A DNA stretch of 30,465 nucleotides, from assembly GCA_035517115.1 (NCBI GenBank), contig DATIZL010000048.1:1-30465 (forward strand), given 5' to 3'. Made by a program: the position numbers and the translations under genes. Positions within the stretch are counted from its first letter, which is position 1. Each line of letters opens with the position of its first letter. Positions 16,090 to 23,094 of this stretch are shown here, one piece after another. The notes below the pieces were generated by a model, which had not been told where the DNA came from, did not search any database, and was given only the letters and a program-made list of their open reading frames with translations. The DNA comes from Hyphomicrobium_A sp035517115. GTDB lineage: Bacteria; Pseudomonadota; Alphaproteobacteria; Rhizobiales; Hyphomicrobiaceae.

Positions 16090-16103
16090 TTGAGCTGAAT
16101 CAA
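16090..16103. promoter_or_regulatory. FNR/FixK box between nitroreductase-usp and cytochrome c operons
   Basis: TTGAGCTGAATCAA has both TTGA and TCAA half-sites intact with six-base spacing; only the fifth base is G instead of C/T. It is nearly midway between the divergent starts at 16029 and 16162 (67 and 65 bp from the centre). One activator dimer could serve both promoters at the -41.5 position. Confidence 0.65.
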
Positions 16104-16161
16104 CGACGGAAAGGGGGTGCGTGGTCCGTAGTTGACGCGGGCGGACAGGAGAGAAATTGAC

Positions 16162-16533
16162 ATGAGACGCGTTGTGACAATCGCTGCCGCCGGACTCTGC
16201 CTGACGACGCTAACCGGGCACGCGAGCGCGCAGGAGGCCTCGCAAGAGGCGGACGTGCAGGTCCGTCGCGGACGCGAGATCGCCGACAAGGTCTGCTGGG
16301 TTTGCCACGTGACCGGGCCCGACCAGGAATACTCGCCCATCCTGCGCGCACCAGGCCCCGACTTTCGCGCCATCGCCGCGAGGCCCGGGACGACGGCCGC
16401 GTCCTTGACCGCCTTCCTGCATACCGCCCATCGCACCGAGGACAAGCCGTACACGATGCCCAACCCCCGCCTCAGCGACGAGATGATCGACGCGGTCGCT
16501 CACTACATCATCAGCCTCAAGCCGCGTTCCTGA
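16162..16533 (+). CDS. Small c-type cytochrome
   Basis: A 123-residue class I c-type cytochrome. It has a signal peptide (VVTIAAAGLCLTTLTGHASA), the heme-binding motif CWVCH at about residues 47-51 and a probable axial Met in YTMPNPRLS near residue 103, followed by the closing helix MIDAVAHYIISLK. It would be exported and heme-loaded in the periplasm, where it would carry electrons. The ATG at 16162 has AGGAGAG eight bases upstream. A flavin reductase-like gene follows after 21 bp. A second cytochrome of the same plan lies at 17961-18293. The FNR-like box 65 bp upstream suggests expression under low oxygen. Confidence 0.88.
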   Translation: MRRVVTIAAAGLCLTTLTGHASAQEASQEADVQVRRGREIADKVCWVCHVTGPDQEYSPILRAPGPDFRAIAARPGTTAASLTAFLHTAHRTEDKPYTMPNPRLSDEMIDAVAHYIISLKPRS

Positions 16534-16554
16534 CGCAAGGAGTGCACGCTCGCC

Positions 16555-17085
16555 ATGAAGGACATGCCGCTAGCGAAGGCCTACCAGCTGCTCGAGCCGG
16601 GTCCGGTCGTTCTGCTCACCACGGCTGCCGGGGGCAAGGCCAACGTCATGACCATGTCTTGGCACATGATGGTCGACTTCGAGCCGCCGCTCGTCGCCTG
16701 CGTCGTGAGCACCGGCGATCACTCCTTCGCGGCCCTGCGCAAAAGCAAAGAGTGCGTAATCGCGATCCCTTCGGTGGAGATCGCCGATCTCGTGGTCAAG
16801 ATCGGCAACTGCTCGGGCCGCGACGTCGACAAGTTCGCGGCATTCGGGCTCGCCGCAAAAAAGGCCGAGCGGGTGGCAGCACCGCTGCTGCCGCAGTGCT
16901 TTGCCAATCTGGAATGCCGGGTGGTCGAGACGCGCCTCGTCGATAAGTACAACCTCTTCATACTCGAGGTGGTCAAAGCATGGATCGACCCCAAGCGGAG
17001 GAACGCCAAAACGATCCATCACCGCGGCTACGGCACGTTTGTCGTCGATGGAGAAGTCATCAAGCTCAAATCGCGCATGCGATGA
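16555..17085 (+). CDS. Flavin reductase-like, FMN-binding protein
   Basis: A 176-residue protein of the flavin reductase-like (split barrel) family, in which NAD(P)H-dependent or redox-partner FMN proteins occur. Typical segments are GPVVLLTTAAGGKANVMTMS (FMN phosphate loop region), DFEPPLVACVVSTGDHSFAA and a later ECRVVETRLVDKYNLFILEV strand pair. There is no signal peptide, so it acts in the cytosol. AAGGAG lies about 12 nt before the ATG, somewhat far. It is 21 bp downstream of the cytochrome c gene and probably in the same FNR-type operon. The physiological substrate cannot be told. Confidence 0.85.
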   Translation: MKDMPLAKAYQLLEPGPVVLLTTAAGGKANVMTMSWHMMVDFEPPLVACVVSTGDHSFAALRKSKECVIAIPSVEIADLVVKIGNCSGRDVDKFAAFGLAAKKAERVAAPLLPQCFANLECRVVETRLVDKYNLFILEVVKAWIDPKRRNAKTIHHRGYGTFVVDGEVIKLKSRMR

Positions 17086-17145
17086 GGTTGCCCCTCACTC
17101 AGTCCAAATCGGACAAGCCATCCAGGGCGCGGACATTCGTGAGCC

Positions 17146-17475
17146 TCAGCCCACCCGCTTCCCCCTGGGTCTGCCCTGATGCTCCAGCTCAAGGAGCCAC
17201 TCAGCCAGGTCGGACACCCTTGCTCCCAGCAGCTCCGCGACAAACCCGGACGTCAGCGAGTCGGGAATGAGCAGCGGATCGCGGCCTTCATAAGAGTTGT
17301 TGCGCGAAATGCCCGACAAGAGGGCGGCGAGACGCTGCGGCCCGCTGCGGCTTGCCGCCGACGCCCGTTTCAAGGCGACGTCGGTACTCTGATGAGGCGC
17401 TTCGGACGGCATCGCGCGGGGTGCACGAAACGTTTGCGGCTTCACGTTCTGAAGCGTCGAGATCGGCATCATCAT
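17146..17475 (-). CDS. Hypothetical protein, possible C-terminal helix-turn-helix
   Basis: A 109-residue reading frame that I do not recognise. The first half is polar and probably disordered. The second half (about residues 66-102) is helical: DPLLIPDSLTSGFVAELLGA followed by RVSDLAEWLLELEHQGR. The LT-x5-A-x2-LG-x8-L-x2-L-x3-G spacing is reminiscent of the Crp/FNR winged-helix DNA-binding region, but no sensor domain is present and the likeness is weak. The start ATGATGATG at 17475 has only a GGGACGGGG stretch upstream. The gene is divergent from 17667 and shares the exact FNR-like box at 17594-17607, which is the best argument that it is real. Confidence 0.45.
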   Translation of the reverse strand: MMMPISTLQNVKPQTFRAPRAMPSEAPHQSTDVALKRASAASRSGPQRLAALLSGISRNNSYEGRDPLLIPDSLTSGFVAELLGARVSDLAEWLLELEHQGRPRGKRVG

Positions 17476-17593
17476 TGCTTGCCCCGTCCCTGCAGCCCTC
17501 GCGCCCCACTAAGGCAGCACGGACGTCTCAGGACTTGCCGAAGCCGGTGCCAAAATGTCGATTTTTGTAACCGCGGATCGCCCGGCTGATGCC

Positions 17594-17607
17594 TTGACGC
17601 CGGTCAA
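17594..17607. promoter_or_regulatory. FNR/FixK box before the membrane protein-cytochrome c operon
   Basis: TTGACGCCGGTCAA is an exact TTGAY-N4-RTCAA match and a near-perfect palindrome. Its centre at 17600.5 lies 66 bp before ATG 17667, which fits a promoter with the box at -41.5 and a leader of about 25 nt. The divergent gene starting at 17475 could use it as well. Confidence 0.75.
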
Positions 17608-17666
17608 AGCATGCCTCCTGTGCCGATGAAATCCTGCAAACCCCGAACTCAAATGGGAAAAACAGA

Positions 17667-17939
17667 ATGACTGAGGTCGATTGCAACAAAGCCGGTTTGG
17701 CAGTGGGGCTGCTCCTTGGCGGCTGGCACTTGCTTTGGTCGCTATTGGTTCTCGTCGGCTGGGGGCAGCCCCTCATCGACTTCGTGCTGTGGATGCACAT
17801 GATTCATCTGCCGCTTGTCGTCGGCCCCTTCGAGCTTATCGCCGCGGTGGTTCTCGTGCTGCTGACCAGCCTGACCGGCTATGCCATCGGCTGGGTCCTC
17901 GCCTACATTTGGAACGCTCTCCATCGCGCGGCGGTATAG
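17667..17939 (+). CDS. Small conserved inner membrane protein
   Basis: A 90-residue protein with two to three membrane helices: GLAVGLLLGGWHLLWSLLVL, a loop with WGQPLIDFVLWMHMIHLPLV, and a second long hydrophobic stretch (FELIAAVVLVLLTSLTGYAI). The pattern GGWHLLW...GWGQPLIDFVLWMHMI is widely seen in short proteins of unknown function in proteobacteria. His and Trp in the membrane could suggest a role near redox carriers, but that is speculation. The ribosome-binding site is weak (GGGA). A small cytochrome c gene follows after 21 bp, and the exact FNR-like box precedes it. Confidence 0.75.
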   Translation: MTEVDCNKAGLAVGLLLGGWHLLWSLLVLVGWGQPLIDFVLWMHMIHLPLVVGPFELIAAVVLVLLTSLTGYAIGWVLAYIWNALHRAAV

Positions 17940-17960
17940 ATTGGGGCGGAGGAGGCTTGG

Positions 17961-18293
17961 ATGTTGAAACGTACTGTGTTGCTCGCCGTTGCGGCGGCCG
18001 CTGGCGGCCTTCCCCTCAGCTCGGCCCTCGCGCGCTCGGACGTCGAGCAGGGGCGCGAGCTCGCCGAGCGTCTTTGCGCCGGCTGCCACATGCAGCCGGG
18101 TCAAGGGGAGAAGAGCGGCCACTCCGGCATCCCGAGCTTCCGCGCGGTCGCCAACCGGCCCGGGCAATCCGTCGATGGCATCGCGAGCTGGCTCAAGATC
18201 GCGCCGCCCACGATGCCGAACCACCATCTGTCGCAAGAGGAGAAGGCCCGGCTCGCGGCCTTCATCATGTCGTTACGAGAAGGGGACCGCTAG
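17961..18293 (+). CDS. Small c-type cytochrome (paralogue of 16162-16533)
   Basis: A 110-residue exported class I cytochrome c: signal peptide (TVLLAVAAAAGGLPLSSALA), heme motif CAGCH at about 39-43, probable axial Met in PTMPNHHLSQEEK and a closing helix ARLAAFIMSL. The start at 17961 has GGAGGAGG five bases upstream. The arrangement around the Met (TMPN-x-xLS) matches that of the first cytochrome, so the two look like old duplicates. It is the second gene of the FNR-type operon with the small membrane protein. It meets the M50 protease gene end-to-end with only three bases between stops. Confidence 0.88.
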   Translation: MLKRTVLLAVAAAAGGLPLSSALARSDVEQGRELAERLCAGCHMQPGQGEKSGHSGIPSFRAVANRPGQSVDGIASWLKIAPPTMPNHHLSQEEKARLAAFIMSLREGDR

Positions 18294-18296
18294 GTC

Positions 18297-19391
18297 CTAC
18301 CTCCGCAGAGAGCCCGACGCCTGCTTCTGCGCGCCAAGGGGCGCCGCGAGCCGCTCAGATATGCTCTCCGGCGTGAGGTAGCCGACGAAGCTTCCCGAGC
18401 CGTCGACGACGCCGACGCAGCGGGCGCGCGAGCTAACGAGCAGCGGGATCGCCGTCTCGAGGCCCGCCGACTCCGGCACCGTCGGGACATCGCTCACCAT
18501 CAGCTCCAGGACCGGCGTGGTGCCCGCATTGCGCTTGGCCGCCTCGACGGCCTTCCCGCTCGGCACCACCCCGCGCAGTCGGCCAGCCCCATCGAGCACC
18601 GGCAGCACACGCTGCCCCGAGCGCGCCGAAAGGGCCGCCGCATCGTTGGCCGTCGCCATCACGCTCAGACCCGCCGTCGGCGCGATCATCGCGTCGGTGA
18701 CCGGGCGCCCGCGCGCGAGCTCCCGCAGCTTGACGTAGCGCGCCTCTCCGCCCGCCGCCGCGAAGATGAAGATGGCGATCAGCACGAGGATGGGGTTGCC
18801 CATAAGGCCAGCGGCGGCGAGCACGATGGCCAAGCCCTGCCCTATGCGCGCGGCCACCTGGGTCGCACGGGGAAAGCCGAGCCAAATCGCCAACACGCCG
18901 CGCAAGACGCGGCCGCCGTCCATGGGAAATGCCGGGATGAGATTGAATACCAGCAGGACCAGGTTGGCGGCGGCGATCTGGGCCAAGAAGCTGCCTTGGA
19001 CCGCCCCCAGGGACAATGTCGAGAGGTCGAGCCGCAGCAGAAGCAGGATGACAAAGGCGATCGCCGCATTGACGGCGGGCCCGGCGAGGGCCACCGCGAT
19101 CTCCTGCGTGGGCTGCTCCGGCAGACGCTCCATGGAGGCGACGCCGCCGATCGGAAGCAGGGTGACGTCGGGCGTGCGGATGCCGTAGCGCCGGGCCGCC
19201 CAAATGTGTCCGAACTCGTGCAGCACGACGCACGCGAACAGCACGAGGATGAAGAGAACGCCGCGTACGGCATCCTCGGGGGTGCCATGCTGCCACTCGA
19301 TCACGGCGATCCAGGCGACCAGCAGCAGGAAAGTCAAGTGCATGCGGACGGCGGTGCCGCCGAGCGTGAACAGCTTTATCGACCAGCTCAT
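18297..19391 (-). CDS. Site-2-type M50 zinc metalloprotease with C-terminal CBS pair
   Basis: A 364-residue intramembrane protease of the M50 family. HEFGH at residues 58-62 and NLIPAFPMDGG at 150-160 supply the zinc ligands (two His and Asp). Four to six membrane segments occupy roughly residues 10-225. A CBS pair (about 235-350) closes the protein and presumably senses adenine nucleotides to control proteolysis. The architecture equals that of mycobacterial Rip3 (Rv2625c), a member of the hypoxia regulon. The substrate may be a membrane-bound regulator or protein but none is evident nearby. The gene is 75 bp downstream of the L,D-transpeptidase gene on the same strand, and I see no FNR-like box in that gap. 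Confidence 0.9.
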   Translation of the reverse strand: MSWSIKLFTLGGTAVRMHLTFLLLVAWIAVIEWQHGTPEDAVRGVLFILVLFACVVLHEFGHIWAARRYGIRTPDVTLLPIGGVASMERLPEQPTQEIAVALAGPAVNAAIAFVILLLLRLDLSTLSLGAVQGSFLAQIAAANLVLLVFNLIPAFPMDGGRVLRGVLAIWLGFPRATQVAARIGQGLAIVLAAAGLMGNPILVLIAIFIFAAAGGEARYVKLRELARGRPVTDAMIAPTAGLSVMATANDAAALSARSGQRVLPVLDGAGRLRGVVPSGKAVEAAKRNAGTTPVLELMVSDVPTVPESAGLETAIPLLVSSRARCVGVVDGSGSFVGYLTPESISERLAAPLGAQKQASGSLRR

Positions 19392-19466
19392 GAGACAACG
19401 CGAGAGTTAAGCCCACGCCATCATATAGGAATGCGCGGGCGCTTGGGCGAGCGCGCAGTGCGTCGG

Positions 19467-20867
19467 CTATGGCGCGAGTGTCGGCGCTGGAGGCGGCTCG
19501 TTGGGGTCGCGGTCCATCTCGGCGGTCCTGTCGACGGATCCATCGCGCCCGTAAAGGTCGGGCCGGAAGGCCACGGTCCCGTCGCGCTCGGCCCAGGCCG
19601 TGATGTAGGTGAAGAAGACCGGAACCGGCCGGGTGAGCGTGATGTCGACCGGCTGGCCGGCATCGACGGTCTGTTGCGCACGCCCCTGCGTCCAGCCGGG
19701 CTCGTAGCGCGCGATCCAGTCGACGAGGTCGAGCACATCCTGCACCCGCACGCAGCCGGCGCTGAAGGCACGCGCGCGCTGCGTGAACAACGGCTTCATC
19801 GGCGTGTCGTGCATGTAGACGGTCTGGTCGTTGGGCATGTCGATGCGCACGACGCCGAGCGCGTTCTGGGGACCGGGGTCCTGGCGGAACTTCAGCTTCT
19901 GCGCCTCCGGGGAGTTCCAGTCGACCGCCGCCGGATCGACCTCGGGACCGTCGACGCTGGTGAAGACGCGGATCTTCTCCTCAGCCAGGTAGCCAGGCTC
20001 CTTGATCACATGAGGAATGAGATCGAGGTGGGCAATGCTCTCCGGCACCCGCCAGTAGGGGTAGAAGTTCAGCGCTTTCACGGTCGCCTTGACCGACGGC
20101 GAGGGGCGCTCGGTGCGTCCGACGATCACGCGGTGGCGCTGCTGAACCTCGAACCTGTCCACGGCCTCGAGTTGGAACGCCGGGAGGTTGACGAGGATGT
20201 AGCGGTCCGTGATCGGCTGCGACATGAGCTCGCGAATGCGCCCGAGGTTGAGCCGCAGCTGCGCGAGCCGTTCTTCGGTCGTCATGTTGAGCGCGGGATA
20301 GGTCGAGCGCTCGATGCGGCCGGTCGGGCGCAGGCCGTTGCGGCGCTGGAAGCGGCGCACGGCGGCGGTCACCTCCTCATCAAAGGTGTAGCTGTTGTAG
20401 GGCGCGGCGCGACGCGGAAGGTCCCCGCTCATCTGCAGGCGCTTGCGCAGGATCGGCACGCGCTCGTCGTCCTCGCCCTCGCGCATCATGCGTCCAACAG
20501 GGACGAGCGGCCAGCCGCCGGCGGCGGCGATGGCCTGATAGCGCTGGATGGCATCCTCCATGGCGGCGATCATCTCGTCGCTGCGCCACGGAGTGGCATC
20601 GGAACGCAGATCGTCGAGCGGCTCGACCGCGGCCTGAGGCCGGTCGCCGGAATCGTGCTTGCGCCGGTTCGAATAATCGGGCTGCCCGAAGCCGGTGATA
20701 CCTTCCCACCAATTGGCCTGTGCAGCCTGCGCGCAGGCTGGCATGGCGAGCATAAAGAGCGCCATGATGAATCCGCTCACGCCCGCGGCTCGTGGACGGC
20801 GCAAGCTCCCGGGGAGGTTGGCAATCTGCGCCCCGCGGGGCTGCGCGGGCGCGCGCAATGCCGGCAT
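19467..20867 (-). CDS. L,D-transpeptidase, YcbB-like
   Basis: A 466-residue periplasmic enzyme that cross-links peptidoglycan or attaches proteins to it through L,D-bonds. It has a signal anchor (FIMALFMLAMPACAQA), a peptidoglycan-binding-1 domain (VTAAVRRFQRRNGLRPTGRI) and a YkuD catalytic domain with the His motif VYMHDTP and catalytic SAGCVRVQ (Cys at about 372). The start at 20867 is preferred because AGGA is suitably placed and the basic stretch before the hydrophobic core is then moderate in length; the open frame extends 56 codons further. A 208-bp gap separates it from thiL, with nothing recognisable in it. A paralogue is at the right edge of the window. Confidence 0.88.
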   Translation of the reverse strand: MPALRAPAQPRGAQIANLPGSLRRPRAAGVSGFIMALFMLAMPACAQAAQANWWEGITGFGQPDYSNRRKHDSGDRPQAAVEPLDDLRSDATPWRSDEMIAAMEDAIQRYQAIAAAGGWPLVPVGRMMREGEDDERVPILRKRLQMSGDLPRRAAPYNSYTFDEEVTAAVRRFQRRNGLRPTGRIERSTYPALNMTTEERLAQLRLNLGRIRELMSQPITDRYILVNLPAFQLEAVDRFEVQQRHRVIVGRTERPSPSVKATVKALNFYPYWRVPESIAHLDLIPHVIKEPGYLAEEKIRVFTSVDGPEVDPAAVDWNSPEAQKLKFRQDPGPQNALGVVRIDMPNDQTVYMHDTPMKPLFTQRARAFSAGCVRVQDVLDLVDWIARYEPGWTQGRAQQTVDAGQPVDITLTRPVPVFFTYITAWAERDGTVAFRPDLYGRDGSVDRTAEMDRDPNEPPPAPTLAP

Positions 20868-21075
20868 CGATCCATCCTGACCGTTGCTCTCGCGCACGAG
20901 AGCCGAGCTTTCGGGCTGGCGGCAGGGCTGCCCAAGCTTCGCCTGGCCACCAAACGTCTTCACTGCCGACCGGATATGGCCAAACAAAGACGATCCCCCG
21001 CTTCCAGACGCCGTCTCCCATGGCAACGAAGCCAATCGGCCGCCTCAGGATCTCGACCGCCGGCTGCCGAAGGAG

Positions 21076-22086
21076 CTAACCTGAAAAATGATCCCACCCG
21101 GTCCTCGTGAACGCCATGGGCCGTCCGCTTCCGTCGCGCACGCGCACCCCGTGCGCGGCCTCATCGATGAAGCCTATGCGCGTAACGGGAGTTCCCGCGG
21201 CAGCGGCGGCGGCTTCGAATTTCCCCGCCTGCTGTGGCGCAATCGCCGCCAGCACCTCGTAGTCCTCGCCGCCGGTGATGAGATCGGCGAGCGTGGTGCA
21301 GCCGGCGGCTAAGATCACTCGCGCCGCCGTAGAGAGCGGCACGGCGGCGGCATCGATCCGGCCGCCGGCTTCTGAAGCGCGGCACAGCCGATCGAAATCC
21401 TTCACGAGGCCGTCAGAAATGTCCATCGCCGCGCGCGCATGGTCGAGCAGCGCGGAGCGCAGACCCGCGGGCGGCCTGGGTTGCCGATACCGGGCGTCGA
21501 GATGGGCCTGTGCCACGGCGTCGAGCCCGCAACGCACGGCAAGCGCCGGATCGCGCCGCAAAGCGAGACCCAGCGCCGCATCCCCGATCGTTCCCGACAC
21601 GTAGACGGCATCGCCCGGCTTGGCCGCCGACCGGGGTACCATGCGGCCCAATGGCACCGTCCCCAATGCGGTGATCGAGACGCTGAGCGGCCCCGGCGTA
21701 CGGTCGGTGTCGCCGCCGATGAGCGAGCAGCCGAACGCGGCTTGCGCCTTTCGCAGGCCATCGGCGAAGGCCGCGAGCCACGTGCGCTCGGGCGTGTCCG
21801 GCAACGCCAGCGCCATCACGTACGCGAGCGGCGCGGCGCCCTTGGCGATGAGATCGGAGACGTTGACCGCGAGCGCCTTCCACGCGATGGCACCTGGCTC
21901 CTCGCCGGGATAGAAGTGCACGCCCGCGGTCACGGCGTCCGTCGTCACCACGAGATCGCAGCCGGGCGGCGGCGTTATCGCCGCGCAGTCGTCCTTGAGC
22001 CCCATCGCGCCGGGAAAGCCGGCCGCGAGCGGGGCCCAGAACTCGGCGATGATCGCCTCCTCGCTATCGGGCTTTTCGGCTGTCAT
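21076..22086 (-). CDS. thiL: Thiamine-monophosphate kinase
   Basis: A 336-residue ThiL, which phosphorylates thiamine monophosphate to the active diphosphate cofactor. Landmarks are the N-terminal EEAIIAEFWAPLA, LKDDCAAI and VVTTDAVTAGVHF (Asp-rich Mg/ATP region), NVSDLIAKGAAPLAYVMALA, GGDTDRTPGPLSVSITALG and the late AMDISDGLVKDFDRL. The ATG at 22086 overlaps the end of nusB by 23 bp, indicating translational coupling; the reading frame before it is a shadow of nusB. It is the last gene of the riboflavin-nusB-thiL operon. The link of nusB and thiL is common in proteobacteria. Confidence 0.93.
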   Translation of the reverse strand: MTAEKPDSEEAIIAEFWAPLAAGFPGAMGLKDDCAAITPPPGCDLVVTTDAVTAGVHFYPGEEPGAIAWKALAVNVSDLIAKGAAPLAYVMALALPDTPERTWLAAFADGLRKAQAAFGCSLIGGDTDRTPGPLSVSITALGTVPLGRMVPRSAAKPGDAVYVSGTIGDAALGLALRRDPALAVRCGLDAVAQAHLDARYRQPRPPAGLRSALLDHARAAMDISDGLVKDFDRLCRASEAGGRIDAAAVPLSTAARVILAAGCTTLADLITGGEDYEVLAAIAPQQAGKFEAAAAAAGTPVTRIGFIDEAAHGVRVRDGSGRPMAFTRTGWDHFSG

Positions 22087-22570
22087 TGCCGTTGAACTCG
22101 GCCGGCCGCAACCGGCGTGCCAGCTTGTCCAGCACGCCGTTGACCACCTTGGGCTCGTCCTCCGCGAAGAACGAGTGCGCGACGTTGATGTACTCATTGA
22201 TCACGACGCGGGCCGGCACGTCGGGACGTTCCATAAGCTCGAACACGCCGGCGCGCAGGATGGCGCGCACGATCGCATCGATGCGAATGAGCCGCCAGCC
22301 CTCGGCGAGTTGCTGGTCGATAAGGGGGTCGATGTCGCGTTGGCGGCGGACGACACCACGCAAGAGCTCCGTGAAGAACGCGGCGTCCGCGCCGGACGCC
22401 ACTTCATCCCCCGGCGGCCGCGGAAAGCGCAGGCTGACGAACTCGTCGATCACCGCGTTAAGGTCGGTTCCGGCCATGTCCATCTGATAGAGCGCCTGCA
22501 CCGCCGCCACGCGTGCGGCGGTACGCGGCTGCAGCTGGGCCGCGGATTGGCTCTGGTCGCTGCCGCTCAT
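22064..22570 (-). CDS. nusB: Transcription antitermination factor NusB
   Basis: A 168-residue all-helical RNA-binding factor that acts with NusE (S10) at boxA in rRNA antitermination. Recognisable parts are RTAARVAAVQALYQMDMAGT, FFTELLRGVVRRQRDIDPLI, IVRAILRAGVFELMERPDVP and VVINEYINVAHSFFAEDEPK, with the ending VNGVLDKLARRLR. The ATG at 22570 overlaps the ribH stop as ATGA. In alphaproteobacteria ribH-nusB pairing is the rule, and this matches it. Confidence 0.94.
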   Translation of the reverse strand: MSGSDQSQSAAQLQPRTAARVAAVQALYQMDMAGTDLNAVIDEFVSLRFPRPPGDEVASGADAAFFTELLRGVVRRQRDIDPLIDQQLAEGWRLIRIDAIVRAILRAGVFELMERPDVPARVVINEYINVAHSFFAEDEPKVVNGVLDKLARRLRPAEFNGNDSRKAR

Positions 22571-23094
22571 GCGCTCTGTCCTGCGAAGGTGCGCGCTAGC
22601 TCGATGAGACTCAAGCATGCACGCACGGCGGCACCGCCCTTGCCGACGGCCCCATGCGCGCGCGCAAGCGCCTGCGCCTCGGTGTCCACCGTCAGGATAC
22701 CATTGCCGAGTGGCACTCCATTCCGGATGGCGACCTCCATGAGCCAGTGGTTGGCGTTGTTGCAGACGATGTCGTAGTGCGAGGTCTCACCGCGGATCAC
22801 GCAGCCGAGTGCGACCGCGCCGTCCCAGCGGCCGCTATCGGCTGAGCGCGGGATCAGGCCCGCGGACACCGCCTCAGCCAGCGCTTGCGGAATCTCGAGC
22901 GCACCCGGCACGGTAATGCGGTCGTAACCCACGCCCTGCGCATTCAGCGCGGCGATGGCGCCGTTGGCGAGCGCATCGGAGATCTCGTCGTAGAAGCGGC
23001 CCTCGATGATGAGTACGCGCGCCTGATGTTCATGGCGGGTCATCCTGGGCGCGCTCTGCACCGGCGGTTTGGTCTTGAGGGTCATGGCGTTCAC
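22567..23094 (-). CDS. ribH: 6,7-dimethyl-8-ribityllumazine synthase
   Basis: Lumazine synthase (175 residues from GTG 23094, or 172 from ATG 23085) condenses the ribulose-derived C4 unit with the pyrimidine intermediate in the penultimate riboflavin step. Motifs include IIEGRFYDEISDAL, TVPGALEIPQAL, VALGCVIRGETSHYDIVCNN and GNGILTVDTEAQALARA. The GTG overlaps the ribBX stop as GTGA. There is no second ribH in the window. Confidence 0.94.
   Translation of the reverse strand: MNAMTLKTKPPVQSAPRMTRHEHQARVLIIEGRFYDEISDALANGAIAALNAQGVGYDRITVPGALEIPQALAEAVSAGLIPRSADSGRWDGAVALGCVIRGETSHYDIVCNNANHWLMEVAIRNGVPLGNGILTVDTEAQALARAHGAVGKGGAAVRACLSLIELARTFAGQSA

Noticed and set aside
17179..17589. Plus-strand frame opposite the 109-residue hypothetical gene
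   Set aside because: Arg/Cys-rich composition and no start site; it also runs into the FNR-type control region.
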